Shown: one piece after another, positions 1-7,784 of the stretch
Layout: every line of letters begins with the position of its first letter
Position numbering within the stretch: the stretch's first letter is position 1
Origin: Arthrobacter sp. AZCC_0090
GTDB taxonomy: Bacteria > Actinomycetota > Actinomycetes > Actinomycetales > Micrococcaceae
Reading direction: 5' to 3'
Length of the DNA stretch: 64,000 nt
Assembly (NCBI RefSeq): GCF_014207375.1
Contig: NZ_JACHEE010000003.1
Coordinates: forward strand, 1-64,000
The notes under the pieces: generated by a model
What the model saw: the letters and a program-made list of their open reading frames with translations, nothing else
Database searches by the model: none
What the model was told of the DNA's origin: nothing
Translations under genes and position numbers: made by a program

Positions 1-1
1 G

Positions 2-106
2 GGCAGCACCGACAACGTCTTCGACGCCCCGCAGCAGGACTACACCAAGGCACTGCTCAACGCGATTCCCGGAGCGAGCCTGATGCTGCCGCCCGTGGTG
101 GCCTGA
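2..106 (+). CDS. C-terminal end of an ABC transporter ATPase (partial)
   Basis: Only the last 34 codons lie in the window, ending at a TGA. The peptide contains YTKALLNAIPG, the typical C-terminal stretch of oligopeptide/dipeptide ABC transporter ATPases (OppD/DppF type), in which a helix after the nucleotide-binding core carries a YT-x-x-L-L-x-A-x-P motif. The tail then ends with a short hydrophobic, proline-containing segment. The substrate cannot be told from this fragment. A strong terminator follows 30 bases later, so this is the last gene of its operon. Confidence 0.6.
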   Translation, partial: GSTDNVFDAPQQDYTKALLNAIPGASLMLPPVVA

Positions 107-136
107 ATCGGCTTAGCAGCGTTCAAGGCGATCAAG

Positions 137-180
137 AGAGCCGGTGCCGCTTCCCTGGGGGAAGGGGCACCGGCTCTTTG
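137..180 (+). terminator. Rho-independent terminator after the ABC transporter gene
   Basis: The stem AGAGCCGGTGCC (137-148) pairs perfectly with 166-177, and an inner CTTCCC/GGGAAG stem extends it to a small loop. A short T run follows. It closes the upstream operon before typA. Confidence 0.85.
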
Positions 181-396
181 GCTGTTTCCGAGCGTTCCCG
201 GGCGCCGCGGGTTCCCCGCGGACTGTGATGAAGGGCACAATTCGGCGGCGTTGGGGGTGATTTTTAGGCCAATAAATACCACAGCGTTTAGACTCTAGAA
301 AGGTGCCCTGTGTCAAAGGGTCTAATCCGTCGTGCGTTCCAGTTGGAAATGTCGCGATACAACAGCTGACTTCACCACTGAATCGAGCCATTACGC
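181..396 (+). promoter_or_regulatory. Upstream region of typA
   Basis: These roughly 215 bases separate the terminator from the typA start. The middle part (about 255-300) is much more A+T rich than its surroundings and contains TAGACT at 289-294, which fits the actinobacterial TAnnnT -10 pattern. I see no convincing -35 hexamer, so the promoter assignment is an inference from position and base composition. No small gene is evident. Confidence 0.3.
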
Positions 397-2325
397 ATGT
401 CTGAAACCACCACCAACACCGCCGCGGCCACTGCATCGCGCAGTGATCTGCGCAACGTCGCGATTGTGGCCCACGTTGACCACGGCAAGACCACCCTGGT
501 CGACGCCATGCTCAAGCAGACCAACTCCTTCGCCGAGCACAACCACCTGGAAGACCGCGTCATGGACTCCGGTGACCTGGAGCGCGAAAAGGGCATCACG
601 ATCCTCGCCAAGAACACCACGGTTGCCTACAACGGCCCGTCCTCCCATGGCGAGACCATCACCATCAACGTGATCGACACCCCTGGCCACGCCGACTTCG
701 GTGGCGAGGTGGAGCGCGGCCTGTCCATGGTTGACGGCGTTGTCCTCCTGGTTGACGCTTCCGAGGGTCCGCTGCCGCAGACCCGCTTCGTGCTCCGCAA
801 GGCCCTCGCCGCGCACCTTCCCGTCATCCTGCTGGTCAACAAGACCGACCGCCCCGACGCCCGCATCGAAGAAGTTGTCCACGAGTCCATGGACCTTCTC
901 CTGGGCCTGGCTTCGGACCTCGCGGACGAAGTTCCGGACCTGGACCTGGACAAGATCCTTGAAGTTCCCGTGGTCTATGCTGCAGCCAAGGTTGGCCGCG
1001 CCTCCCTGGAGCAGCCTGCTGATGGCTCGGCACCGGAGAACGAAGATCTCGAACCCCTGTTCAAGACGATCATCGAGCACATCCCCGCCCCGACCTACAA
1101 CCCGAACGGTGTCCTGCAGGCGCACGTCACCAACCTGGACGCTTCCCCGTTCCTCGGCCGCCTCGCACTCCTGCGCATCTACAACGGCACCCTCCGCAAG
1201 GGCCAGACCGTGGCCTGGGCCCGCGCCAACGGCGAACTGAAGAACGTCAAGATCACCGAGCTCCTGGCCACCAAGGCCTTGGAACGCGTTCCGGCAGAGT
1301 CCGCCGGCCCCGGTGAGATCGTGGCCGTTGCCGGTATCGAGGAAATCACCATCGGTGAGACCCTGACCGACGCGGAGAACCCGCAGCCGCTGCCGCTCAT
1401 CACGGTGGATGACCCCGCGATCTCCATGACCATCGGTATCAACACCTCTCCGCTGGCCGGCAAGGTCAAGGGCGCCAAGGTCACGGCCCGCCAGGTGAAA
1501 GACCGCCTGGACAAGGAACTGATCGGTAACGTCTCCATCAAGGTTCTGCCCACCGAGCGTCCTGACGCTTGGGAAGTCCAAGGCCGTGGCGAGCTTGCGC
1601 TGGCCATCCTCGTGGAGCAGATGCGGCGCGAAGGCTTCGAACTGACGGTCGGCAAGCCGCAGGTTGTCACCCGGACCATCGACGGCAAGATTCACGAGCC
1701 GATGGAACACATGACCATCGACGTGCCTGAAGAGTACCTCGGTGCGGTCACGCAGCTCATGGCTGCCCGCAAGGGCCGCATGACCAACATGGCCAACCAC
1801 GGTACGGGTTGGTGCCGTATGGAATTCATCGTTCCGGCACGTGGCCTCATCGGCTTCCGCACCAAGTTCCTCACGGACACCCGCGGCGCCGGCATCGCCT
1901 CCTCGATCTCCGAGGGCTACGAGCCGTGGGCCGGCCCCATCGAATACCGCACGAACGGTTCGATGGTCGCTGACCGCGCTGGCGTGGTCACCCCCTTCGC
2001 CATGATCAACCTGCAGGAACGCGGCTCCTTCTTTGTGAAGCCCACGTCCGAGGTCTACGAAGGCATGATCGTGGGCGAGAACTCCCGCGCCGACGACATG
2101 GACGTCAACATCACGAAGGAAAAGAAGCTCACCAACATGCGTGCCGCTTCCTCGGACACCTTCGAGAACCTGACGCCCCCGCGCGACCTGACCCTCGAAG
2201 AGTCCCTCGAATTCGCCCGCGAAGACGAGTGCGTCGAGGTCACTCCGGAATCCATTCGCATCCGCAAGGTGATCCTGGACGCCAACGAGCGCGCCAAGGC
2301 TACCCGCGCCCGCGCCAAGGTCTGA
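397..2325 (+). CDS. typA: Translational GTPase TypA/BipA
   Basis: A 642-residue ribosome-associated GTPase of the EF-G/LepA family, acting on 50S subunit maturation and stress adaptation. The G-domain motifs are intact: AHVDHGKTT (about residues 25-33), the switch I part [22 protein letters not shown], and NKTDR. These are followed by the EF-Tu domain 2-like barrel, the EF-G domain V-like region, and the TypA-specific C-terminal domain with the [10 protein letters not shown] segment and a basic end. The length is normal for the family. The ATG at 397 gives a short Thr/Ala-rich N-terminal extension before the G1 motif. No clear Shine-Dalgarno precedes it. The gene has an upstream terminator and a terminator-like hairpin immediately downstream, so it is probably transcribed mainly alone. 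Confidence 0.97.
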   Translation: MSETTTNTAAATASRSDLRNVAIVAHVDHGKTTLVDAMLKQTNSFAEHNHLEDRVMDSGDLEREKGITILAKNTTVAYNGPSSHGETITINVIDTPGHADFGGEVERGLSMVDGVVLLVDASEGPLPQTRFVLRKALAAHLPVILLVNKTDRPDARIEEVVHESMDLLLGLASDLADEVPDLDLDKILEVPVVYAAAKVGRASLEQPADGSAPENEDLEPLFKTIIEHIPAPTYNPNGVLQAHVTNLDASPFLGRLALLRIYNGTLRKGQTVAWARANGELKNVKITELLATKALERVPAESAGPGEIVAVAGIEEITIGETLTDAENPQPLPLITVDDPAISMTIGINTSPLAGKVKGAKVTARQVKDRLDKELIGNVSIKVLPTERPDAWEVQGRGELALAILVEQMRREGFELTVGKPQVVTRTIDGKIHEPMEHMTIDVPEEYLGAVTQLMAARKGRMTNMANHGTGWCRMEFIVPARGLIGFRTKFLTDTRGAGIASSISEGYEPWAGPIEYRTNGSMVADRAGVVTPFAMINLQERGSFFVKPTSEVYEGMIVGENSRADDMDVNITKEKKLTNMRAASSDTFENLTPPRDLTLEESLEFAREDECVEVTPESIRIRKVILDANERAKATRARAKV

Positions 2326-2368
2326 TCCTGCGCTGATTGCGGACTGACGCATTGAACGGATTGACGCA

Positions 2369-2749
2369 TTGAATAAGAGAGCCACCGGAGCAGCACGCGG
2401 CATTGCCGTAGCTGTTCCGGTGGCTCTTTTTGCTGCCGTGGCGGGCACCGGACTGCACCGGCAAGCGCTCCTTATCGCCGGCGTCGACGTCTACTGGGGT
2501 GCCGCAGCGGCACTGCTCCTACTCGCTTCGTTGCAGCTCTGGCTGGGCGCATGGTCGCGGTCCTTGCTCCCGACGGCGGTGGCCGGCATCGGCTGTTATG
2601 CGGCGGTTGGCCTGTTGTCGGCTGCCGGAACAGGCAAGCAGTTGATCGTTGCAGATGTTCCGGGAAATGTATGGGTTTATGGCAGTGCGGGCGTGACTTT
2701 TGTGATGCTGTTGTGGTGTCGGCGTTACGGGCGTCCCCCGCGCGGTTGA
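2369..2749 (+). CDS. Small integral membrane protein (DUF6113-like)
   Basis: A 126-residue protein starting at TTG, with four predicted hydrophobic segments (about residues 10-27, 36-58, 64-87 and 98-115) and a basic C-terminal end. Its place between typA and the ferredoxin/dapC pair matches the small membrane protein found in this neighbourhood in many actinobacteria; the DUF6113 name is a recollection by context, not a search. The first codons overlap a perfect 12-bp hairpin followed by five T residues, which looks like the typA terminator (see that entry). A downstream GTG at 2438 is the alternative start, but it would remove the first membrane segment. The function is unknown. Confidence 0.6.
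   Translation: MNKRATGAARGIAVAVPVALFAAVAGTGLHRQALLIAGVDVYWGAAAALLLLASLQLWLGAWSRSLLPTAVAGIGCYAAVGLLSAAGTGKQLIVADVPGNVWVYGSAGVTFVMLLWCRRYGRPPRG
2378..2431 (+). terminator. Terminator-like hairpin inside the start of the next gene
   Basis: AGAGCCACCGGA at 2378-2389 pairs perfectly with 2416-2427, and the stem runs straight into TTTTT (2427-2431). That is a complete intrinsic terminator placed about 50 bases after the typA stop. It lies within codons 4-21 of the downstream membrane-protein gene, so it would either end typA transcripts or attenuate the downstream gene. Confidence 0.7.
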
Positions 2750-2754
2750 CTAGT

Positions 2755-2989
2755 CCGCGCTTGCGTCTGCCCACCTGGCCTCCTGGGTCGAATGAATGCC
2801 TCCATCCGTTTCGTGATGTGGGGCGTCACGCCCATCGCGGCGCTTTCCTCAGGCCTGCTTGCTGAAAGGATTGGACCGGCCCCGACACTCTGGATCGGCT
2901 TGGCCGGGAGCATGGTTTTTGTCGCGCCGGTGTTGTTTTCGCCACGGCTGGGAATGCGTCGGCTTCCGGCTGAGGTTCAGGGCCACTGA
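2755..2989 (+). pseudogene. Remnant of an MFS transporter (C-terminal part)
   Basis: An open stretch ending with a stop at 2987-2989 encodes a recognisable last portion of a major facilitator transporter: GLLGRMNASIRFVMWGVTP, then a GLLAERIGPAPTLWIG segment and a final membrane helix ending in LFSPRLGMRRLP. The R-x-N-A-S-x-R-F pattern and the helix pair are typical of helices 10-12 of multidrug-type MFS proteins. Nothing upstream encodes the missing ten or so helices, because the preceding frame belongs to a different membrane gene. It is therefore a decayed fragment. An ATG at 2792 could start a 65-residue peptide, but I do not think it is a gene. Confidence 0.65.
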
Positions 2990-2997
2990 CCCCCCTT

Positions 2998-3036
2998 GGG
3001 ACATGCCCAGCCTTGGCTCGCAGCGATGGACATAAT
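2998..3036 (+). repeat. GGACAT-core intergenic element, copy 1
   Basis: GGGACATGCCC (2998-3008), a 16-base spacer, then GATGGACATAAT (3025-3036). The same two boxes with the same 16-base spacing occur at 41475-41513. Related half-sites follow at 3093-3100 (ACATGTCC), together with a GTCCAAC/GTTGGAC inverted repeat at 3097-3123, all upstream of the AbiEi/DUF559 gene. Confidence 0.6.
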
Positions 3037-3191
3037 GGCAATATGCGCATTCCCTGGTGCAAACGTGGCGCATGCTCAACGGGGATGAAGGCACATGTCC
3101 AACGTTTGATTCCAAGGTTGGACAGGAAGTTCTCCACATAGCCGACGTTGGAGCTTCCGCGCCGTGGTCTTCCGTCGGGACGATGGGGCAC

Positions 3192-4001
3192 ATGGTGAAC
3201 ATCAACGAAGTCTTTTCAGCGTATGACGGCGTGGCCCGGGCTAAGCATTTGGCTGCGGCCGGGGTCTCGCATTTCCAACTGAAATCCCCGTTGGCGAGCG
3301 GTCGGATTGTCCGCGTGGCACGTGGGGTGTACGCGGTGCCAGGCGCCAATCCTACTTTGCTCGCCATCCGGTCCCTTCCGTCCGAGCCGGCGTGCACTTC
3401 CGCGGCCGAACTGTCCGGCTTGTGGGTTCTGGATCACCCACAATTCCCTCACATCGCAGTCCCGCATAGCCGTAAGTATGAAGGTTTTGTCTGCCATCGA
3501 TCTGCGGCTCCGCCTACCTTGATGGATTCGGTGGTCCAGGCCCTGCGATGCCTGCCAGATCTGGACGGTCTTGTCATTGCCGAATCTGCGGTGGTTCTTG
3601 GCAGACTTCAACTCACAGCCCTCAGGAAGAGGCTCAACGGGCGGAATGATGCACGGGAGCGGAGACTCGTCTCACGAATCGTTCCCCAGTCGCAGTCGAT
3701 TATCGAATGCGTCGCCAGGTACCTGCTGCAACAAGCAGGCTTCCACGTTGAATCGCAGGTGAATATTCCAGGCATGGGGCATCGGGACCTGATGGTGGAC
3801 GGAAGACTGGGCATTGAAACCGACGGTGCAGGCTTCCACATGGACAAGCCGAGCTTCGAGGAAGACCGTCGTCGCTGGAACGTCACTACAAGGTTGGGTG
3901 TCCCGACCTTGGTTGTGAGCTATTCAATGCTGAAGAGCCGGCCCCGGGAATTTGTGTCGATGGTTCGGGACACTCTGAGCGCTCTTGATCGCGCAGCGTG
4001 A
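3192..4001 (+). CDS. AbiEi-type winged-helix protein with DUF559 (Vsr-like) domain
   Basis: The product is about 269 residues. The first 60 or so match the N-terminal winged-helix domain of AbiEi-family antitoxins (V-A-R-A-K-H-L-A-A-A-G-V-S then L-x-x-G-x-I-x-R-V-A-R-G-V-Y-A). The last about 110 residues resemble DUF559, a Vsr/restriction-endonuclease-like fold: R-D-L-M-V-D-G, then L-G-I-E-T-D-G with a following H and D, then DRRRWN, then a final V-P-T-L-V-V-S-Y strand. These carry the expected acidic and basic residues. ATG 3192 is the chosen start (ATG 3183 is possible); an in-frame extension upstream to 3057 runs through the repeat-rich region and is unlikely. No AbiEii nucleotidyltransferase toxin gene is adjacent, so this is a solitary member. 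It is flanked on both sides by GGACAT-core repeats. The function is unproven; DNA binding and possibly nuclease activity are inferred from the domains. Confidence 0.75.
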   Translation: MVNINEVFSAYDGVARAKHLAAAGVSHFQLKSPLASGRIVRVARGVYAVPGANPTLLAIRSLPSEPACTSAAELSGLWVLDHPQFPHIAVPHSRKYEGFVCHRSAAPPTLMDSVVQALRCLPDLDGLVIAESAVVLGRLQLTALRKRLNGRNDARERRLVSRIVPQSQSIIECVARYLLQQAGFHVESQVNIPGMGHRDLMVDGRLGIETDGAGFHMDKPSFEEDRRRWNVTTRLGVPTLVVSYSMLKSRPREFVSMVRDTLSALDRAA

Positions 4002-4036
4002 CTCCGCGGGTGCCACCTTTGTTTGCGTCAGAGGTT

Positions 4037-4210
4037 GGACATGCCTCGCGGCCGTCATCAGGCATGGACATGTCCCTCGTTCAGGCCAGGTTCACCGAGG
4101 GACATGCTCGTTGCGGAGCGCTAGGAATGAGCATGTTGGCACTATGTCCAGTGGTGCGAGCAGGGAGGGGGCATGTCCGGCGGGTGGGCGAGGCAGGGGG
4201 CATGTCCCTC
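4037..4210. repeat. Cluster of GGACAT-core repeats
   Basis: At least six copies of GGACAT or its complement lie in 174 bases: GGACATGCC (4037-4045), the palindrome GGACATGTCC (4066-4075), GGGACATGC (about 4098), TATGTCCA (about 4143), GGGGCATGTCC (about 4168) and GGGGCATGTCCC (about 4197). TGTCCCTCG (4071-4079) and CGAGGGACA (4096-4104) form a stem-loop. The cluster fills the gap after the AbiEi/DUF559 gene. The open frames that cross it have no recognisable product. Confidence 0.6.
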
Positions 4211-4240
4211 GGGGTAACGGGTGCAGGCGGTGGAGTGGAA

Positions 4241-4483
4241 CTACTGCGGGGCGGTCCTAGGGATGCGGTGTGGCGGCCGAGGGGGGACCTCCTTTGCCGC
4301 CACTACAAGGGCCAGCGGGATCTCGACGTCGGACTGGCGGGTGCGGATGGTGCACGCACCGTCGGTGACGGAGAGCAAGTAGCCGAGGGCATCGGTGAAG
4401 CCGTTGTCCAGCCGGTAACGGACAACTACCCGCGTTCCGGATACGGCATTGAGCAGGAAATCCTGAGGTCGGGGCAAATTCAC
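4241..4483 (-). CDS. Small SH3-like protein, Rv0428c N-terminal-domain type
   Basis: An 80-residue protein starting at GTG (4483), divergent from the ferredoxin gene. The sequence (G-T-R-V-V-V-R-Y-R-L with A-L-G-Y-L-L, then I-P-L-A-x-V-V-A-A-K-E-V-P-P) resembles the N-terminal SH3-like domain found in actinobacterial GNAT acetyltransferases of the Rv0428c type, where a stand-alone version is often labelled acetyltransferase. No acetyltransferase domain is present here. The last part is Pro/Arg-rich. The assignment rests on pattern memory only. The start lacks a clear ribosome binding site. Confidence 0.6.
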   Translation of the reverse strand: MNLPRPQDFLLNAVSGTRVVVRYRLDNGFTDALGYLLSVTDGACTIRTRQSDVEIPLALVVAAKEVPPRPPHRIPRTAPQ

Positions 4484-4619
4484 CAGTTCATAGTAAGACG
4501 CCCGGCTAGGTTGGTGAGTTCCGGCTGGTGGATAATAGGCTCAGAATTCGATGTACCGGCCACAGGGCCGGTGGTACTACCCGGAAATGGTCCGGGACAA
4601 CTGTGGAGAGGCAAGGGAC

Positions 4620-4946
4620 GTGACCTACGTAATCGCGCAGCCGTGTGTGGACGTCAAGGACAAGGCATGTATTGAAGAATGCCCTGTTGACTGCATCTAC
4701 GAAGGCGAACGTTCCCTCTATATCCACCCGGATGAGTGCGTGGACTGCGGAGCTTGCGAACCCGTGTGCCCGGTGGAAGCGATCTACTACGAGGACGATA
4801 CCCCGGAAGAATGGGCTGACTACTACAAGGCCAACGTCGAATTCTTCGACGATCTCGGGTCACCTGGTGGAGCTGCCAAGATCGGCAACACCGGCAAGGA
4901 CCACCCGTTCATTGCCGCGCTGCCTCCTCAGAACCAAGACCACTAA
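4620..4946 (+). CDS. fdxA: Seven-iron ferredoxin (3Fe-4S/4Fe-4S)
   Basis: A 108-residue low-potential electron carrier. The N-terminal half carries C9, C17, C21 and C25 with the CPVDC motif, and the second half carries C-V-D-C-G-A-C-E-P-V-C-P (Cys 40, 43, 46 and 50). That is the pattern of bacterial 7Fe ferredoxins such as mycobacterial FdxC. The GTG at 4620 is preceded by GGAGAGGCAAGGGA and gives the usual length. An upstream ATG at 4551 would add 23 residues not seen in the family. The acidic, aromatic segment after the second cluster is also typical. dapC follows 6 bases downstream, an arrangement also seen in mycobacteria. Confidence 0.95.
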   Translation: MTYVIAQPCVDVKDKACIEECPVDCIYEGERSLYIHPDECVDCGACEPVCPVEAIYYEDDTPEEWADYYKANVEFFDDLGSPGGAAKIGNTGKDHPFIAALPPQNQDH

Positions 4947-4952
4947 GAACGG

Positions 4953-6110
4953 TTGCTTCCTTTGATTTCTGCGGCCCCCGCCTTTGGCCTCAACCTGCCC
5001 GACTACCCTTGGGAAGCGATGGCGCCTTACGTCGCGAAGGCCGCAGAGCACCAGGGCGGCGTAGTCAATCTCTCCATCGGCACTCCGGTGGATCCCACTC
5101 CCGAACTGGTTCGCGAGGCCCTCGCCGGGGCGGCCGATGCCCATGGCTACCCGACCGTCCACGGCACGGAAGCTCTTCGTGAGGCTGTGTCCGGCTGGTT
5201 CGCCAGCCGACGTGGAGTCCCTGGGATCGATCCCCGGGACGTTATGCCCACGGTCGGCTCCAAGGAACTGGTGGCCTGGCTGCCGTTCCTGCTGGGACTG
5301 AGCGCAGGCGACGTCGTCGTCCGTCCCACGGTGGCCTACCCGACCTACGACATTGGTGCCATGCTCGCCGGGGCCACTGCTGTCGCCGCAGACAGCCTGG
5401 ACGAACTGGACTCAGCCACCCGTGCCAGGGTCCGGCTCATCTGGATCAATTCCCCGGGCAACCCCACTGGCAGCGTTCGCGACGTCGAATCCCTCAGGCA
5501 GATCGTGGCCCAAGCCCGCGAGATCGGCGCAGTTGTGGCGTCGGACGAATGCTATGCCGAACTCGGTTGGGGCGAATGGGATGCCCAGCGCGGTGGCGAA
5601 GCCGTACCAAGCGTCCTTGATCCGCGTGTCACTGGCGGGTCCACGGACGGCCTGTTGTGTGTCTACTCCCTCAGCAAGCAGTCGAATCTTGCAGGCTACC
5701 GTGCGGCTTTCGTCGCCGGAGACTCCTCGATCGTGGCGAACCTGGTCAACAGCCGCAAGCATGCAGGCATGATTGTGCCTTACCCGGTTCAGGAAGCCAT
5801 GCGCGTCGCGCTCGGCGACGCCGGCCACGTGCTGGCCCAGAAGGACCTGTACCGGGGCCGACGCGAACGCCTCGTGCCAGCACTGCAGAACTTCGGACTG
5901 GAGATCCACGAGTCCAAAGCGGGCCTGTATTTGTGGTGCACTTCCGGGGAGGCGACCTGGGACACGGTGCAGCGTTTCGCTGAGCTGGGCATCGTCGTCG
6001 GACCCGGGGTGTTCTATGGCGATGCCGGGAACGGCTTCATCCGCGTGGCGCTCACCGGCACCGACGAACGCATCGACGCTGCCGTGGAACGGTTGAACAC
6101 TGCACGATAA
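4953..6110 (+). CDS. dapC: Succinyldiaminopimelate transaminase
   Basis: A 385-residue fold-type I, PLP-dependent aminotransferase. It converts N-succinyl-2-amino-6-ketopimelate and glutamate to N-succinyl-LL-diaminopimelate in lysine and peptidoglycan synthesis. The substrate arm LNLPDYPWE, the N-S-P-G-N-P-T-G motif, SDECYAELGW and the cofactor lysine in Y-S-L-S-K-Q-S-N-L-A-G-Y-R (about residue 242) are all present. The start is TTG at 4953 (a second TTG lies at 4962), 6 bases after the ferredoxin stop, so the two are probably co-transcribed. DapD and DapE of the same branch are encoded 5-7 kb further on. Specificity for the succinylated substrate is inferred from the fdxA-dapC context. Confidence 0.9.
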   Translation: MLPLISAAPAFGLNLPDYPWEAMAPYVAKAAEHQGGVVNLSIGTPVDPTPELVREALAGAADAHGYPTVHGTEALREAVSGWFASRRGVPGIDPRDVMPTVGSKELVAWLPFLLGLSAGDVVVRPTVAYPTYDIGAMLAGATAVAADSLDELDSATRARVRLIWINSPGNPTGSVRDVESLRQIVAQAREIGAVVASDECYAELGWGEWDAQRGGEAVPSVLDPRVTGGSTDGLLCVYSLSKQSNLAGYRAAFVAGDSSIVANLVNSRKHAGMIVPYPVQEAMRVALGDAGHVLAQKDLYRGRRERLVPALQNFGLEIHESKAGLYLWCTSGEATWDTVQRFAELGIVVGPGVFYGDAGNGFIRVALTGTDERIDAAVERLNTAR

Positions 6111-6144
6111 CAATCGTGTGACTTGCGGCACAGGGCGCGTCATT

Positions 6145-6200
6145 CCGCCAGTAACCGGAGCTTGTGGATTAGTTTGTCCCGCTTACTGGCGGTAGCTTTT
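6145..6200 (+). terminator. Inverted repeat after dapC
   Basis: CCGCCAGTAA (6145-6154) pairs perfectly with TTACTGGCGG (6183-6192) across a 28-base loop and is followed by TAGCTTTTAA. It probably ends the fdxA-dapC transcript. The rest of the 230-base gap up to gltA presumably holds the gltA promoter, which I could not pinpoint. Confidence 0.5.
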
Positions 6201-6340
6201 AACTGACTATCAATGGTGGCTTTCTCCACGAAGGCAATCCGGCCGACGGTGTCTGTACCTGCAGACTCCCGCCCGGAGTCACCAGATGTTGGTTGGATCA
6301 AGCTTTCGACCGAGGCCAAGAGCCTCATGAAGGGGACTCC

Positions 6341-7624
<1,284 letters not shown>

Positions 7625-7657
7625 TTCCCACCGGCATCCAGGCCTCGCGGAGGACAA

Positions 7658-7705
7658 TACGACGGCGGCCACTCACCTTGCGCAAGGTGAGTGGCCGCCG
7701 TCGTA
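7658..7705. terminator. 24-bp perfect palindrome after gltA
   Basis: Bases 7658-7681 are the exact reverse complement of 7682-7705, with no unpaired loop in the duplex form. It lies 33 bases after the gltA stop, between convergent gltA and galE, and can act in both directions. There is no long T run on either side. Confidence 0.75.
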
Positions 7706-7718
7706 CGTTCGGCAAACC

Positions 7719-7781
7719 CAGCGCGGGGTCACATACGGCCCGTCCCGAGGGACATCATGGGCGGTAAGTGACCCCGCGCTG
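7719..7781. repeat. 63-base nested palindromic element
   Basis: The outer arms CAGCGCGGGGTCAC (7719-7732) and GTGACCCCGCGCTG (7768-7781) pair perfectly over 14 bp. Inside lie GCCC/GGGC and GTCCC-GA-GGGAC stems, giving a nested three-level hairpin. It ends only 3 bases from the galE stop (convergent side), so it may serve as the galE terminator. Its shape, and the GGGACAT sequence shared with the repeats at 2998, 4037-4210 and 41475, suggest a dispersed repeat. Confidence 0.6.
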
Positions 7782-7784
7782 CTC

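Noticed and set aside
391..2448. Very long antisense open frame opposite typA (685 codons)
   Set aside because: It mirrors typA codon for codon, has no recognisable domain, and is the usual consequence of high-GC codon bias. The same applies to antisense frames at 6140-7672, 34870-36762, 46461-47720 and 47726-49273.
2792..2989. Possible 65-residue gene
   Set aside because: It corresponds only to the last helices of an MFS transporter and the preceding bases continue the homology in frame upstream of the ATG, so it is a remnant.
3057..4001. Longer 314-residue version of the AbiEi/DUF559 protein
   Set aside because: The extra 45 residues are encoded by the repeat-rich upstream DNA and do not resemble the family N-terminus, which begins near the ATG at 3192.
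3998..4675. 225-codon frame across the GGACAT cluster and ferredoxin upstream region
   Set aside because: It is made of repeat DNA plus sequence antisense to the small SH3-like gene, has no known domain, and overlaps the ferredoxin gene in another frame.
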